Shown here piece after piece: positions 36,332 to 47,419 of a DNA stretch of 64,000 nucleotides. Both the position numbers and the translations under genes were made by a program. Under the pieces are notes generated by a model that worked only from the letters and a program-made list of their open reading frames with translations, had not been told where the DNA came from and ran no database searches. Origin of the DNA: Dichetophora obliterata (taxonomy: Eukaryota > Arthropoda > Insecta > Diptera > Sciomyzidae); the NCBI GenBank assembly GCA_963920525.1, contig OY986438.1:177873093-177937092 (forward strand), read 5' to 3'. The stretch's first letter is position 1, and each line of letters opens with the position of its first letter.

Positions 36332-36467
36332 CAGCCCAACCAAAAACAATTTTAATGTCGACTCTAAATTTAGTGTGAGCTTTACTGACATTATTTCTTT
36401 AGAATTTGTTGTCAAAAAGCTTACACTAAATTAAGAGTCGACATTAAAATGTTTTTTGGTTAGGCTG
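36332..36467. mobile_element. 136-bp foldback MITE
   Basis: Two ~52-nt arms are near-perfect inverted copies (left CAGCCCAACCAAAAACAATT..., right mirror ...GTTTTTTGGTTAGGCTG), separated by a loop of about 32 nt. Flanking TAT on both sides may be the target duplication. RNA from it would fold into a long hairpin. A diverged copy, itself carrying an insertion, lies at about 46355-46745. Confidence 0.78.
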
Positions 36468-36699
36468 TATGATTTAAATACAAATTCTAAATGTTTGATA
36501 GTTTAATTCATATTTGATTTTAAATACAAATTGTAGTTGTTTGATAGCTTGAAATCGTTTATTGAGCTTTAGGTCAGATTAGAACAATTAATTGCTCTAA
36601 CGAATTTTTTTCCCAAGAAACAACAACAAAATTTTCAATATGAAAAGGAAAACATCACTATCAGATTTGATTTGATTGCAATTTCGGCCCTGCTACAGG

Positions 36700-36785
36700 C
36701 TTCAACAGAAATCTTTATGATGCCACCACCTGGGATCGAACCAGGGCATGGTCACTTCACCACAGAGGCGCTGAGATTTCAGTGT
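36700..36785 (-). repeat. tRNA-derived fragment (SINE-like)
   Basis: On the minus strand, CCTGG-TTCGATC-CCAGG (36745-36729) is a perfect T-arm with a 5-bp stem and 7-nt loop, including a B-box. A weak A-box (GTGGTGAAGTGA) lies too close upstream for a complete tRNA. On the plus strand it gives the familiar repeat-derived peptide PPGIEPG, which should not be annotated as protein. Confidence 0.55.
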
Positions 36786-37054
36786 CAATTTCTCAGTTTT
36801 TCTCCCTTTCATACTTTTTTGTTGCTGTTCGTTTTGCTTACTTTAGTTCATGTTTGACGAAATGGGAGCATTTTGTACTGTGGCAGAAATATATATGAAT
36901 ATCAGTTTTTTACCGTGAAAAAAAAACGTTAAAATTGCCGCCATTACGCGAATTCTCACTGATGTCTATATTCTTGGGTCCAATGGAAAGGTTTTTTAAG
37001 TGCAATTTAGTTTCGTGAAAAAAATTGTTGTCCAATGCACATTATTTAAATAAA

Positions 37055-37900
37055 ATTGATAGAAACACAAATTGTTTTTGAGAAATTTACAAAAATTACA
37101 AGAATAGGCTTCGCTTCACGCTCCCTTTAGTTTTTTTTTAACTTTCTTTTCACACAATCATATTCTACGTTAAATCCTACTGACAAATGGATTTGATTTT
37201 CCATTTCTAATAAAGCAAATGGCTGTTAAACATCAATGAATGAAAATTCAACAAGATTTGAACAGATAAATTTTAAAAATCAATTAAAAAAATTGCGATG
37301 ACATTGAGAGGTCAGAGCAGGTGCGATGGACTCTCAAAATGTCTTTTTGTGAGAATTTCTACAAATAGTTAAAAAAAACTCAAGAATGATAGATAAAAGG
37401 ATTACGTATTGCGCAGGTCCGACATGTTGTTTACTTTTCATTTTGACTTTTCTAGCTACGATAAAAATATTTTTTACGATCATGACGTCAGGCTAGACGA
37501 AGTTTGTTTCTTGAATCTTTTGCCAGTGCAGAAAACCCAAAAAAAAAAAAACTAAAAAAATTAGCACGACAATAATATGCGCAGCACTCTTTCATAATTC
37601 TTTATTCATATTTTAATATAAAACGGTGGAAAAATTTGTTTAGTCAATTATATTAACAATTTTATTGCACTGCTTACAGACTAGTTTCACATTTGTTTAC
37701 ATTAATTGACAACAATCTCATATCGTAAGTTCATATCGTAAGGCTATCATGACGACATGCGCAGATCGTAGACAATAATTTTTCCGATCTGCGCAATCTA
37801 TTATTCTATCATTCTTGAAAAAAAACTAAAGGGAGCGTGTAGAAGAATATTGTAATTTGTGTAAATTTCTCCAAAAAATTTGTATTTCTATCAAACCGAA
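37055..37900. repeat. inverted-repeat region
   Basis: 37055-37140 and about 37815-37900 are inverted copies (shared: GAGAAATTTACA, CACGCTCCCTTTAG). A second, inner pair at about 37380-37425 and 37770-37815 shares CAAGAATGATAGA and TTGCGCAG. This suggests two nested or adjacent MITEs, with ends unresolved. Confidence 0.55.
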
Positions 37901-38825
37901 TAGAACTACTTCTCAAAATTTTTAAATAATTATGATGAGTGAACAACCTTCATGTGACTATAGGATAGCGGTACTCAAGATATTTTCCGGAATTTTTTTC
38001 TAATACCGTTAATTTTGTATGCTTTGACAATATAGCTGAAAAAGTTATTGGCATATTGCAAGTTAAACTAGTAATCAATTGTTTGAAGATATAAGTGGGA
38101 GCCATCCTTCAACCCACCAACATTGTACTGGTATGATTATTTAAATTAATATGTTTACCATTTCAGCTTACAAATTTCATTACAAAATAATTTTTTTTTG
38201 TTTTGACTTACGTTTGATTTCTTGAGAAGTTTTCGAATTTGAATGCATTAAAGTAGTAGCAAAATGCATGGATAAAATATATAATTTTATATACTTAACC
38301 ATAAATTATTTAAAAAACAATGAGTCTGTTGCAAATACGCAATATTTAAACAAATAGTCCTTCACACATCAAAAAAAGTTAGTCCAAAACGGATCCGTAT
38401 TTATATATAAGATCTTTATTAGTAGAAAAAATTAAACGTTACAGAACTTATGCTATCGCACTATTTACAGATACATAGTTCTTATACCTTAATTCTAGAA
38501 CATTATCTTAACTCTAATTTTATAGCAGATTTTATTTTGAATGTAAAATTATTTTTCGAAGGAAAACATTACTATCTAAAACCTTCGATATGAAAGTTTG
38601 TCCGAAACGGATCCGTACATGAAGTCCGTTTCGAGGCTGAGATGAATCCAAAAAAGTTTGCAATTCAAAAGAATCCAAAAGCAATTTGCATTTCTGAGAG
38701 GAATTTAATACTGAGAGAAGTTTCAAAAAGGGATCAGTTTTGGATCCGAGACGCAACCCGTTTCGATATACGAAGAAGTTAGTTCATCTCGAATTCGAAA
38801 AGGATCCGTATGTCACACTGGGATA

Positions 38826-40280
38826 TAGCACTAAAACTAGAATTTTATGGATTGTTTTCTTTTTCTCTCTCAAACTATGCAGCTATACTAGAAAACGTTG
38901 CAATGCGATATTAAATTTACACGTCAAAAACGGATTCACGCTAAGTCGGGCACACACACAGCCATGCAAGGAAACGGGAAAAGGAAACAGCATGGAGCAC
39001 ATTAAGTTAAAATGCTCACAATACACACACTAAGACAGCGAATGAGTGCAAAATCGAAAGCACCGTTAGTATTAAGTGCAGCGCACTTAGCTGCTGATGT
39101 ATGCATGTATGTATGTATAAGTTTTGTAGATATAGATACAATTTATCATACAAACCAGCATTAAAGCGAAGCTTGTTGCTGTAGTTGTTGTAATTCTTGT
39201 AGCATGTTTTGTTATATTTTCTATTTAGTATTTTATTTTATTTTTTTTTGACTCTGTTGTTTGATATTCAAAGAAAAGCAAGCTATTGGAAATGATTTTC
39301 AGCTTACGAGGTCAGTTGGAGGGTAGCAGAGCAGAGTAGCACATGTTGTAACATATAATGCTGCATAATCAAATACACACAAACACACATACTAACATAA
39401 ACACAATGAACTAGTTGACTGACAAAGTATATATGCATGTTTGATACACGTATTTATGTATGTGACTGCGTCTGTTTGTTTGTTTGCTTGTTTGATGGCA
39501 ACTTCTGTGGGTAAAACCAACAAGCTGTGTTTCAACAAAACTTTATTGCCAAGCAATACTAGCATACTTTTAGCAATACACATTCACATATTCACTTACA
39601 TAAACAAACATATACTAATGCAAACATGTGTCATGTTTTATAAGCGCCACCGTTGAGCTCTTTTTCTTTGATTTTGTGTTCGTTTTTTTTCATTTATTTT
39701 TTGCCTTGCTTTGCTATTATTTTATTATTGCTTTTGTATTAAAAGTTTCATTTTCATTTTCAGTTCCAGTTCCGTTTGGTGTTGAGCTTTTAAGGAATTT
39801 ACATGCCTCCCATATCTGCGTAACACTTGCTGAAATATTTTCTGACTGACTCACTTGTCAGTCGACTTAAAATATTGTAAGTCGTCGTGTGTGACACAAA
39901 TAAAAAAAAGAAAGTAATGTTAAAATAAATAAGAGGGTAGCAAATATTATGCAGTCAGCTTGCTTGAAGTTACTTTATTTTTGATGGCCTAAGCAAATAA
40001 AAAAAAAACACCGGCAGTCGATATTAATACCAAGTTAATTCGATAGTATTGATTAATTATTTTCACTTATTGACTGTTGCAGACTGCAAAATTTTGTAGA
40101 AAATGATTTTCAAGGTAGATTATTTTTATTTGGAATAAAAAAAGTATATTAGTGTTTTCTTTTACAATTAAAGAATTTATTAAAAAATTAATGATGCTAA
40201 GTTTTTATTAATATGTAATTGTAAATAATAAAAGTCTTTTTAGAAGTCTAAAAAAAATTTTAAGAAATATATATTAGCTC
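38826..40280. other. no gene recognised; microsatellite-rich spacer
   Basis: 38930-39900 contains CA, GTAT and TTTG tracts and resembles single-copy noncoding DNA. Reading frames here are compositional artefacts. Confidence 0.45.
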
Positions 40281-40284
40281 ATTA

Positions 40285-40590
40285 CTTAATAAATTCATGA
40301 AGCAACAGATTGCAACAACAAAAAGTCCTTTGCAGAACAAACTATCAAGCAGATTAGGCAGTTTTTTCGTCGATCGCTAGATAAGCTCTTCAGTTATCTT
40401 CTGTGGCGTCTGCAATCCACCAACTTTGATAAGCTATAAGCTTATATAAACAACATTTGTTTAATCAAAACAGTTTGTGCATTATTTTTCCTTTCAAAGC
40501 AATGTTTTTCTACTCTAGCAAAAAGCAAAAGTTCGAATAAGTGTTTGCAATGATTCTGCAAATATTTGTTGTTGTGATGTTTATGAACAT
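40285..40590 (+). repeat. diverged copy of the 18660-19241 interior
   Basis: It shares TTCATGAAGCAACAG, GTCCTTTGCAGAACAAAC-like and AATGTTTTTCTACT blocks with the reverse strand of 18895-19186 in the same order. It lacks the 81-bp terminal arms. Similarity is clearly reduced, so this is an older copy. Confidence 0.75.
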
Positions 40591-41555
40591 TATAATATCG
40601 TTTCCAGATGTTTCTGTTTCAATAATTTTTTTTGTGAGCTTTCGTTTTGTGTCATTTTAAGAAAATTATTTTACATTAGGAACAAGAAAGATTGGATGAT
40701 TAGTTAGAAAAACTGTTTAAATTAAAAACAAGTAAATAAAAATTTGCAAAAAATCAACAAAGGCACACATATATAATTTATCTGGATCGGACAAGAAAGA
40801 CCAAAGATATAAAAAGTCATCATAAAAGCACCATAGGGACTCTTTTCAATTTTTTTGTTGGAAGTGCCATTCAAATGTCTAACTATTTATTGAGACAGTG
40901 TCAAAAATAGGTGAGTATCGGTGATACGCTCTAATGTGAATATCTTTGACGAAACATGCTCTTTCACACATTGACTAAAATTTTGAGTATTCGTAAAAAA
41001 CAAACACTCGAAATAAACTGTGAAAAATCGATGCTGAGCTGCCACATATAAAGTGTTTAAATTAAAAATTTCTGTCAGCTTTGTGAAAAATGAGTGAGCC
41101 GTATTTTTGCCAACACTCTTTGCACTTTGCCAACGCAGTTTATTAGTTTGAAAGTCATAATTTTTTTCACTTTGAGTGCGGGCAGTGGCAAACGTGTATA
41201 TCTGCAAATTTGAAAGTTTTTTTTACATTATTTTAAGAAATTACATAAAACTTTGATAGAAACTTTTTGTCTAGGCATTTTAGCAACACAAAATTTATTT
41301 TCTTTTTGTGAAATAGCGTTTTTATATATTTTATTTTTTTTTAACTTTCATTTACGTAATAAAAATGTGTATTTTTACTATGTTAATGGAAATATAGTTG
41401 TGACTTGAGTAAAGATTTTACAGATTAAGTAATTTTGTATGGGAGGTATTTGTGACTCTTATCCGATTTGGTTGAATTTCATATTTAAAGGGAATATTAA
41501 ATATTAAAGCTCATTTACAAAATTTCAAGTTCATATATTAAGTATTTTAGTTTTT
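40591..41555. other. no gene recognised
   Basis: AT-rich. A 106-codon minus-strand frame (41207-40887) shows no recognisable motif and is probably chance. Confidence 0.4.
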
Positions 41556-41566
41556 AGTTCAGTTTC

Positions 41567-42160
41567 CATAAACTCAACCAACGACATCAGCATTGAGATC
41601 AAACGAAGAATAACCCTTGCTAACAGGTTGTACTTTGGGCTCAGTAGGCAATTGAGAAGCAGAGCCCTCTCTCGACGAACGAAAATCACGCTCTATAAAT
41701 CCCTCATCATTCCCGTCCTACTTTATGCATCACAAACCTGGACGCTGAGCAGTTCAGATGAAAAGACTTTAAGACCATTCGAGAGAAATATTCTTCGTAA
41801 GATCTACGGACCAATCTGCGTCAATGGCGAGTACCGAATACGGTGGAATGATGAACTGTATGAGCTGTACGCTGACATTGACATAGTCAAGCGTATTAAA
41901 ATCGAGCGGCTTCGCTGGCTTGGTCATGTTCAGCGCACGAAAGACGATGCTCCAGTGAAGAAAACATTCGATTCGGTACCCAGCGGCGGTCAACGCAGAA
42001 GAGGACGACCGCATCTTCGTTGGAAAGACCAAGTAGAGGACAACCTGACGAAGCTTGGAATTTTCAACTGGCGCCAGCAAGCGAAAGACAGAAATGGCTG
42101 GCGCAAATTCTTAGATGAGGCCAAGACCGACATACGGTTGTAGTGTCAACTAAGTAAGTA
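41567..42160 (+). mobile_element. 5'-truncated RTE-like LINE
   Basis: A 5'-truncated non-LTR copy ends in a very short 3' tail with a (TAAG)n repeat, the usual RTE-type ending. It is bordered by AGTTCAGTTTC on both sides (41556-41566 and 42161-42171), a plausible 11-bp target duplication. The flanking sequence is rich in TTCAGTTT, so chance cannot be excluded. Confidence 0.7.
41580..42143 (+). pseudogene. LINE ORF2 C-terminal region (RTE-like)
   Basis: An open frame of about 187 codons reads NDISIEIKRRITLANRLY, then LYKSLIIPVLLYASQTWTLS, FERNILRKIYGP, RLRWLGHVQR, and GRPHLRWKDQVEDNL to the stop at 42143. This is the post-catalytic thumb and C-terminal region of RTE-type reverse transcriptases. 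The YxDD palm is missing because of 5' truncation. No stop codon interrupts the retained part, so the copy is fairly young. Assignment to RTE rather than a neighbouring clade rests on the short tail and motif memory. Confidence 0.85.
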
Positions 42161-42171
42161 AGTTCAGTTTC

Positions 42172-42286
42172 AGTTTAGTTCAGTTTATTGATAAAAATAT
42201 TACAGAATTTACAGAATTACAAAAAAAAAAACATAAAGAAAGAATATCAACTTATTCTATAGTTCACTAGGAACTAGAGGTGAATA
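42172..42286. other. short spacer
   Basis: Sequence between the LINE tail and the foldback element. Nothing identifiable. Confidence 0.4.
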
Positions 42287-42299
42287 CACTGAACCAAAA

Positions 42300-42880
42300 A
42301 GGTACATTATATTAATGAAAAGGTGCATTAATTTCAATGAATTATTCAATGGTCCAATGAACCTAAACATTTGGTCCAATGAACTGTGGTCATTGATTTC
42401 AATGAATTTTCTTCATAGTTTAATGAATAGTTCATTAAACTTAGTGATTTTCAATGAATGGTTCCTTGAATATCAATGTACACTTCATTGAATTCAATGA
42501 ACACGTTTATTAAAAAAATGCTAAAATTAATGATTTTTTCATTGAATTTAATGAAAAGTTCATTAAATTCAATGTAAAGTTCACTGAACCTTATATTGAA
42601 TTCAATGTATAGTTCATTGAATTCAATGTATTATAGTTCATTGAATTCAATGTATATTTCATTGAAATTAATTTATAGTTAATTGAATTTAATGTTTATT
42701 TCATTGAATTTAATGTATTTAGTTTATTGGATTCAATGTACAGTTCATTAAATTTGATGTATTCAGTTCATTGAATTCCATGTATATTTCATTAAATTTA
42801 ATCTATTTGGTTCATTGGAATGAATGATCTATACATTAAATTCAACGAATTATTTGTTAATCCCTCTTTAATCCTTTTTT
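42300..42880. repeat. left arm: palindromic 21-bp array
   Basis: More than fifteen ATTGAATTCAATG-like palindromes are separated by TATAGTT/TATTTC spacers. The array is more diverged than the right arm. Confidence 0.85.
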
Positions 42881-42918
42881 TAAATAAGGAAATAATTACA
42901 ATTTCAACAATATTTTTT

Positions 42919-43515
42919 TTATTTTAAAGAATCAGTTAATATACAAATTTTCGAAGATTTTGAATGGTTTTTAAATTTATAAAAATATACGGCAATAAAC
43001 TTCCACACGAGAGTGCATGCCGCAGGATATTTTAATTGAAATAATTGAAACATTTTAAAGCACACATCTACGGCTCTAATAAAACTAGCAAATTTAAATT
43101 TTACACCATCTATGAACACATAAAATTATTGGAATGAGGAAAAGTTCTTCTCTCCAACAGCAAGGATTAATGGTTGAATATTTTCGCCTTTAGTTTTAAA
43201 AAACTCAATATTCTGGAACTGGTAATTGTATGCTTTAGGAAAGTTTTTCTTCCAAAGTTGTAATTACTGCATACTTTTTGAGTGGGCACCAAATACCCAT
43301 GAAGGCTCCAAAGAAGTTTCATAGCAGTACTGTCTGGAAAGATATTAATTGAAAAAAATAACTATTTATTAATTTAGCCTCGAGAAAAATTAAGCTTACT
43401 ACTGTAATTAGTAAAATCTTCAATTTCTGCCAACTTTGCCCGCACAGCTTTATCTTTTATGTGGTTTTCATCCTTTAAAAATGTAAGCATTTTTTGAAAA
43501 TGATGGCAGCAGTCG
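42919..43515 (-). pseudogene. unidentified protein gene in foldback centre, with 66-bp intron
   Basis: Exon 1 (about 43515-43400) reads SDCCHHFQKMLTFLKDENHI... to DFTNYS. A GTAAGC donor (43399-43394) and a pyrimidine-rich acceptor ending CAG (43336-43334) bound a 66-nt intron of typical fly size. Joined, the frame continues NSTAMKLLWSLHGYLVPTQK. After a frameshift it reads YNYQFQNIEFFKTKGENIQP and ILAVGEKN, and after a stop FYVFIDGVKFKFASFIRAVD and KYPAACTLVWKFIAVYFYK to the stop at 42919. I do not recognise a catalytic domain. It may be the element's own protein or captured host sequence. Confidence 0.5.
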
Positions 43516-43728
43516 CTTAAAATGCCAGGTATATTTCCTACTTTTTACTAATACTAATAGTAATTCAACAGATTTAAATTTTCTTTTACATTCAAAGCAC
43601 AACATTTTCTTCACTTTTAATTTAATTTATTGTCACCTTTTATCTAAAATTTACATACACAATTGCCACACGTCTTCACAACTTCGCGTTTCACTTCAAA
43701 CAAAATTAGGAAGAGAATAAATTAGTAT

Positions 43729-43960
43729 ACATTGAATTTAATGAACTGAATACATTGAATTTAATGAACTATGCATTGAATTTAATGCACTATACATTGA
43801 ATTTAATGAACTATACATTGAATTCAATGAAGTATACATTGAATTTAATGAACTATACATTGAATTTAATGAATTATACATTGAATTTAATGAACTATAC
43901 ATTGAATTTAATGAACTATACATTGCATTTAATGACCTAAACATTGAATTCAATGAACTG
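43729..43960. repeat. right arm: 11 tandem 21-bp palindromic units
   Basis: Eleven consecutive CATTGAATTTAATGAACTATA units with few changes. Because 21 is divisible by three, open frames run through both strands (peptide period NSMYSSL). These are not genes. Confidence 0.93.
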
Positions 43961-44229
43961 TTCATTAAAAATCAATGTATGGTTCGTTAAAATTTGATTT
44001 ACAACTGGAATCGATGTACTTTTCATTGATATCAATGAAAAGTCCATTAAAATAATGAAAACAAATCATTGATATTTATTTAGACATTTTTAATGAATAT
44101 AACCTCATTGATTTCAATGAACAGTACGTTAAAAACTATGAGCAATTCATTAAAATTCAATGGTTTTTTCATTAAAATCAATGAATTAATTTTAACGTAT
44201 GCTGTTCATTAAATTTGTTTTTTCTGTGT

Positions 44230-44760
44230 ACAGTTGTATATTAAAATATAATAATCGAAATAATCCAAATTATTATTAACAATTTAAGAATAATAACCAA
44301 ACTAAATTCTTAAATGACAATGTTTAAATTATGTAATAAAAAATAAGAAGATAATGATATTATGAAAAAGGGTACAGGGCTTTAATTTATGTTGTTTACC
44401 TTTTAGTTGCTTTAAAATGTACATATATTTTAATTGCTCAATAACTTACAAGCTTTTCTTTATATTGTTGCTTCCGCTAGTGCTCAAAAATCTTTTTTTA
44501 TTATTTTACTGTGAGTACATTTACTTATTGTCGCAAAATAGATTGCAAATAAAAATTAAAAAAAGAAATGTTTGAAAACATGTTTCAACTATGCGGGATT
44601 TTTAAAAACATTATCACGAGAGGTATATACTAAAAATTCTGTATATACTACCCCTTTAACAATCAGATCGTAAGCTTGAACATTTTAAATTTTAACACTT
44701 TCAAATATATTAAAAAATCAATATTTTTGATACAGTAAAGTTTGTTGTAGTCTTAAGGCT
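44230..44760. other. no gene recognised
   Basis: AT-rich spacer. Nothing identifiable. Confidence 0.45.
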
Positions 44761-44762
44761 TG

Positions 44763-44990
44763 AGGCCGCGTTCATAGTGGTCGCTTTGACTGAAGCTGAT
44801 TTATAAAGCTGATTTGATCATAGTGAATGCTTATTCTACGCTTTACAAAGTAGCTTCTTGAGCTTATTGGTGCTTATAGTGCGTGTTTTCTGCTTGTGTG
44901 AGCAGGTGAGATGTAGATATATGAACGTGTTAAAACCATTAAAAAAGTAGCTTTTAGCTCGGAGTCAGCTTGTACTATGAACACTTTGAG
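44763..44990. repeat. short inverted-repeat MITE candidate
   Basis: GCGTTCATAGTGG at the left and reverse-strand GTGTTCATAGTAC at the right face each other, with internal AAGCTGATTT repeats. GTTCATAGT-type ends are seen in some PIF-like MITEs. No target duplication was confirmed. Confidence 0.4.
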
Positions 44991-44994
44991 ATTT

Positions 44995-45040
44995 TTCCGT
45001 TCCGGGATTCAATTTTCAACTCAGACAGAATGTTTTTTAA
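44995..45040 (+). repeat. SINE-like tail fragment
   Basis: B-box-like GGGATTCAATTTT is followed by CTCAGACAGAAT and T-rich sequence, matching the tail at 29528-29539. Confidence 0.35.
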
Positions 45041-45331
45041 TTGAGTTAATTTTTCTGTCGGTCAGAGAGTAAAAAAAAACGGCCATTAAAAGCAACTTGA
45101 GAGCATAAGTCATTCGGAGTCGGCATTAAACTCTTTGGTCTAGTTCTCGATCATTTGTGTTCAAACATTTAATAACAACCACAACACAATTGCTCCATAA
45201 AAGCTCGGTAAAAGTCTTCACTAGGTTTGGCCAATTTATCTTTTTTTTTTGTACGTACGCGGACTAAGAAATGACATTTCAAGCTTTAAGAGCACAACTA
45301 ACTTTGCTGTATCAAAAACATTGCTTTCAAT

Positions 45332-46145
45332 CAGGGTGCGTAAAATAAGAAAAATGCTCTCCCGCTCTCCAGAGTTATCTTTATTATGAGTTTATCTTTT
45401 TATAATATTCAGAGCAAATGCGGATAAAATATTCACTCTTCTTTTAACTCCTCAGCTGCTTTCCTTGTTCGTGAGCTTGTATGCTGAGAAATTTAAAAAA
45501 AGAGCGACGTTGTGTAATTTTGAAATGATAAGCTCATTGAATTGCTCGCTTTCATTTGATGCAAAACTTTAGTCAAACACTTTGCACATAATAAATTGAA
45601 AGGATTTAAATCAATAATATTAAGTGCTTTTCTTAAAAATATATTTAATTAAAAAAACTTAGAATAATCATTTTATTTTATGAAATTATCAAAAATAGCG
45701 ATAAATAAACATGGAGGAACATTTAACAAATTTATTAAGTACTAAGATATTTCATTAAAAAATGCAAAAAATAAACTTCATCATAAAACACGTATTTATT
45801 TTTAAATAACAAGACAAAGAGACTCGTGAGCCAATAAATGAGCGAACGCGAAAATTCCAATGAAATGAGTTTATCTTTGCACAAACTCGCGAGCGAGAAA
45901 CCATAAATGAATATCAAAGAGTAGCTCACTTGTTCAACTCACTTCTTTCAAAGGAGCACAGTCTACGAACGCATGCTAGGAAAGAGCGAAAAAAGTTTTG
46001 ATCACTCTGAATATTTAACATAAAAACGCTCAAGTTTTTTTTTCTTCACGAATGAGGAAAGCAAAGTGAATCGTTCATCAATTGAATAACATTGATGAGG
46101 AGTATTGCAGTTTTTCTATTCAATTGAGAGTTTTTGCAAACCCTG
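45332..46145. mobile_element. hAT-like MITE with CAGGGT ends
   Basis: Termini CAGGGTGCGTAAAA and, on the reverse strand, CAGGGTTTGCAAAAA are flanked by 8-bp duplications matching at seven positions (CTTTCAAT 45324-45331, GTTTCAAT 46146-46153). The 814-bp interior has many GAGC/GCTC words and no transposase. Confidence 0.72.
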
Positions 46146-46354
46146 GTTTCAATATAAATAAAAGTTGAAAGAAAGATTGCAAGGCCTTCGATCCCGGGAT
46201 TTTCGAGATCCCGGGATTGCTTCTACAAAAAAAAAAAAATTCTAAAATATTTCTACAAAAAATTCAATGATACTACCTAAGAAGAAATTTATGTGATTTT
46301 AATAAATTTTAAAATAAAAACCTTTCTAAAACGGTCTGCAAAAAATAACACAAT

Positions 46355-46745
46355 AGGCCATAATATTCATTGTGGTGTTGACTCTAACAGCCCTATTCCG
46401 GAAAAGTAACAATCGTTTCCCAGAAATTTTAATATTTCTATGTGTTTGTTGTAATTTTTTGATTTCAAACAAAATTTCAACCTCAAAAATAATAAATTTT
46501 GACAAAATTGTCACCTGCAGATAGTGAAAATTTCATTAAAAAATTTTGTTTTTGACCTTCAAATTTTGTTTTGAAAACAAAAACTATAACAACCACGTAT
46601 AATTATTAAAAATACTCGGTAACAATTGCTACTTTGCTAGAATGGGGCTGTAAATTTAGTGTAAGCTTTTTGACAAAAAATTCTATATAAATTATTTCAG
46701 ATAAGCTCATACTCAATTGAGAATTGGCATTCAATCGACTATTGG
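46355..46745. mobile_element. foldback MITE copy 2, split by an insertion
   Basis: Sequence on both sides of the MITE at 46388-46650 (GTTGACTCTAA before; TAAATTTAGTGTAAGCTTTTTGAC and what follows after) matches the hairpin MITE at 36332-36467. Outer boundaries are diverged and approximate. Confidence 0.72.
46388..46650. mobile_element. PIF/Harbinger-like MITE (CAGCCCTATTC ends)
   Basis: Left CAGCCCTATTCCGG and reverse-strand right CAGCCCCATTCTAG are flanked by TAA on both sides (46385-46387, 46651-46653). The ends match those of 15051-15584. It interrupts a copy of the foldback MITE. Confidence 0.82.
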
Positions 46746-47419
46746 TAAGACCCAATGTGTTAAACACATGATACTTCCTAAGAAATACTTAAATGTGATT
46801 TTAATAATACAAGTATAAAAATCTTTTTTAACCAGCAGTAAAACATAAGACGTGATACTACCTTAGAAATACCGAAATGTGACCATGGAAATTAAAAAAA
46901 ATAAAACTTCCTTAAAGAAGCGGTACAAAATATCACAAAATTCTTACTTAGATATACTAAAATTATTATACTATTCAATTTTTTTTTCAATTTTAAGAAT
47001 ATGTAAAAAAAATCACTGCTGCAACCTTAGAAAAACCTGAATGTGATTTTAAAAAAATATTAAAATAGAAACCTTTCTTAAATTAGCTGCACAAAATAGC
47101 ACAATGTTTTTAACACATGATATTTCCTTAGAAAAACTGAAATGTAATTTAGTAATACTAAAAGAAAAATATTTATTAAGTTGTTGTACAAAATATGACG
47201 TGAAAAATATAAACATATAAAAATTTCTTAAGTCAACATTATAAAATATTAAAAATACTACCTTAGAAAAACTAAAATGTGACCTAAAAAAATTAAAAAC
47301 AAATTCCATAAAAAAGTTTTACAATATATCACAAAATTCCTACTTAGTATTACTAAAATTAATAAACTATTTTATTTTTTTTCAATAATTTTATAAACCT
47401 TCTTAATGATCTCATTTAA

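Larger units (their letters stand above)
35817..38823. repeat. possible TA-flanked composite element with TCCCARTGTG ends
   Basis: TCCCAATGTG (35817) and reverse-strand TCCCAGTGTG (38823) face each other, each bordered by TA. Near both ends words like AAACGGATCCGT and GTCCGTTTCGA recur (35834-35870, 38388-38398, 38606-38632, 38800-38810). The interior has accumulated other repeats. With only about 10 bp of terminal identity this could be coincidence. Confidence 0.35.
42287..44229. mobile_element. foldback-type transposon built of 21-bp palindromic repeats
   Basis: The left arm (about 42300-42880) and right arm (about 43729-44210) consist of CATTGAATTYAATGAACTATA-like units. The orientation of the ACTATA spacer is reversed between arms, so they are inverted to each other. 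Extreme ends read ACACTGAACCAAAAA and, on the reverse strand, ACACAGAAAAAAC. The central 840 bp is unique and carries a decayed, apparently spliced minus-strand gene. Long repeat-built inverted arms are the mark of foldback elements such as Drosophila FB and Galileo. I saw no clear target duplication. Confidence 0.82.

Noticed and set aside
36672..36857. Short frame containing PPPGIEPGHGH
   Set aside because: This is the well-known antisense translation of a tRNA-derived repeat, not a protein.
40887..41207. 106-codon minus-strand frame
   Set aside because: No motif, low-complexity composition, no context; likely chance in AT-rich DNA.
43738..43965. Long open frames on both strands with a 7-residue period (NSMYSSL)
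   Set aside because: They are a direct consequence of the 21-bp palindromic array, and both strands are open at once.
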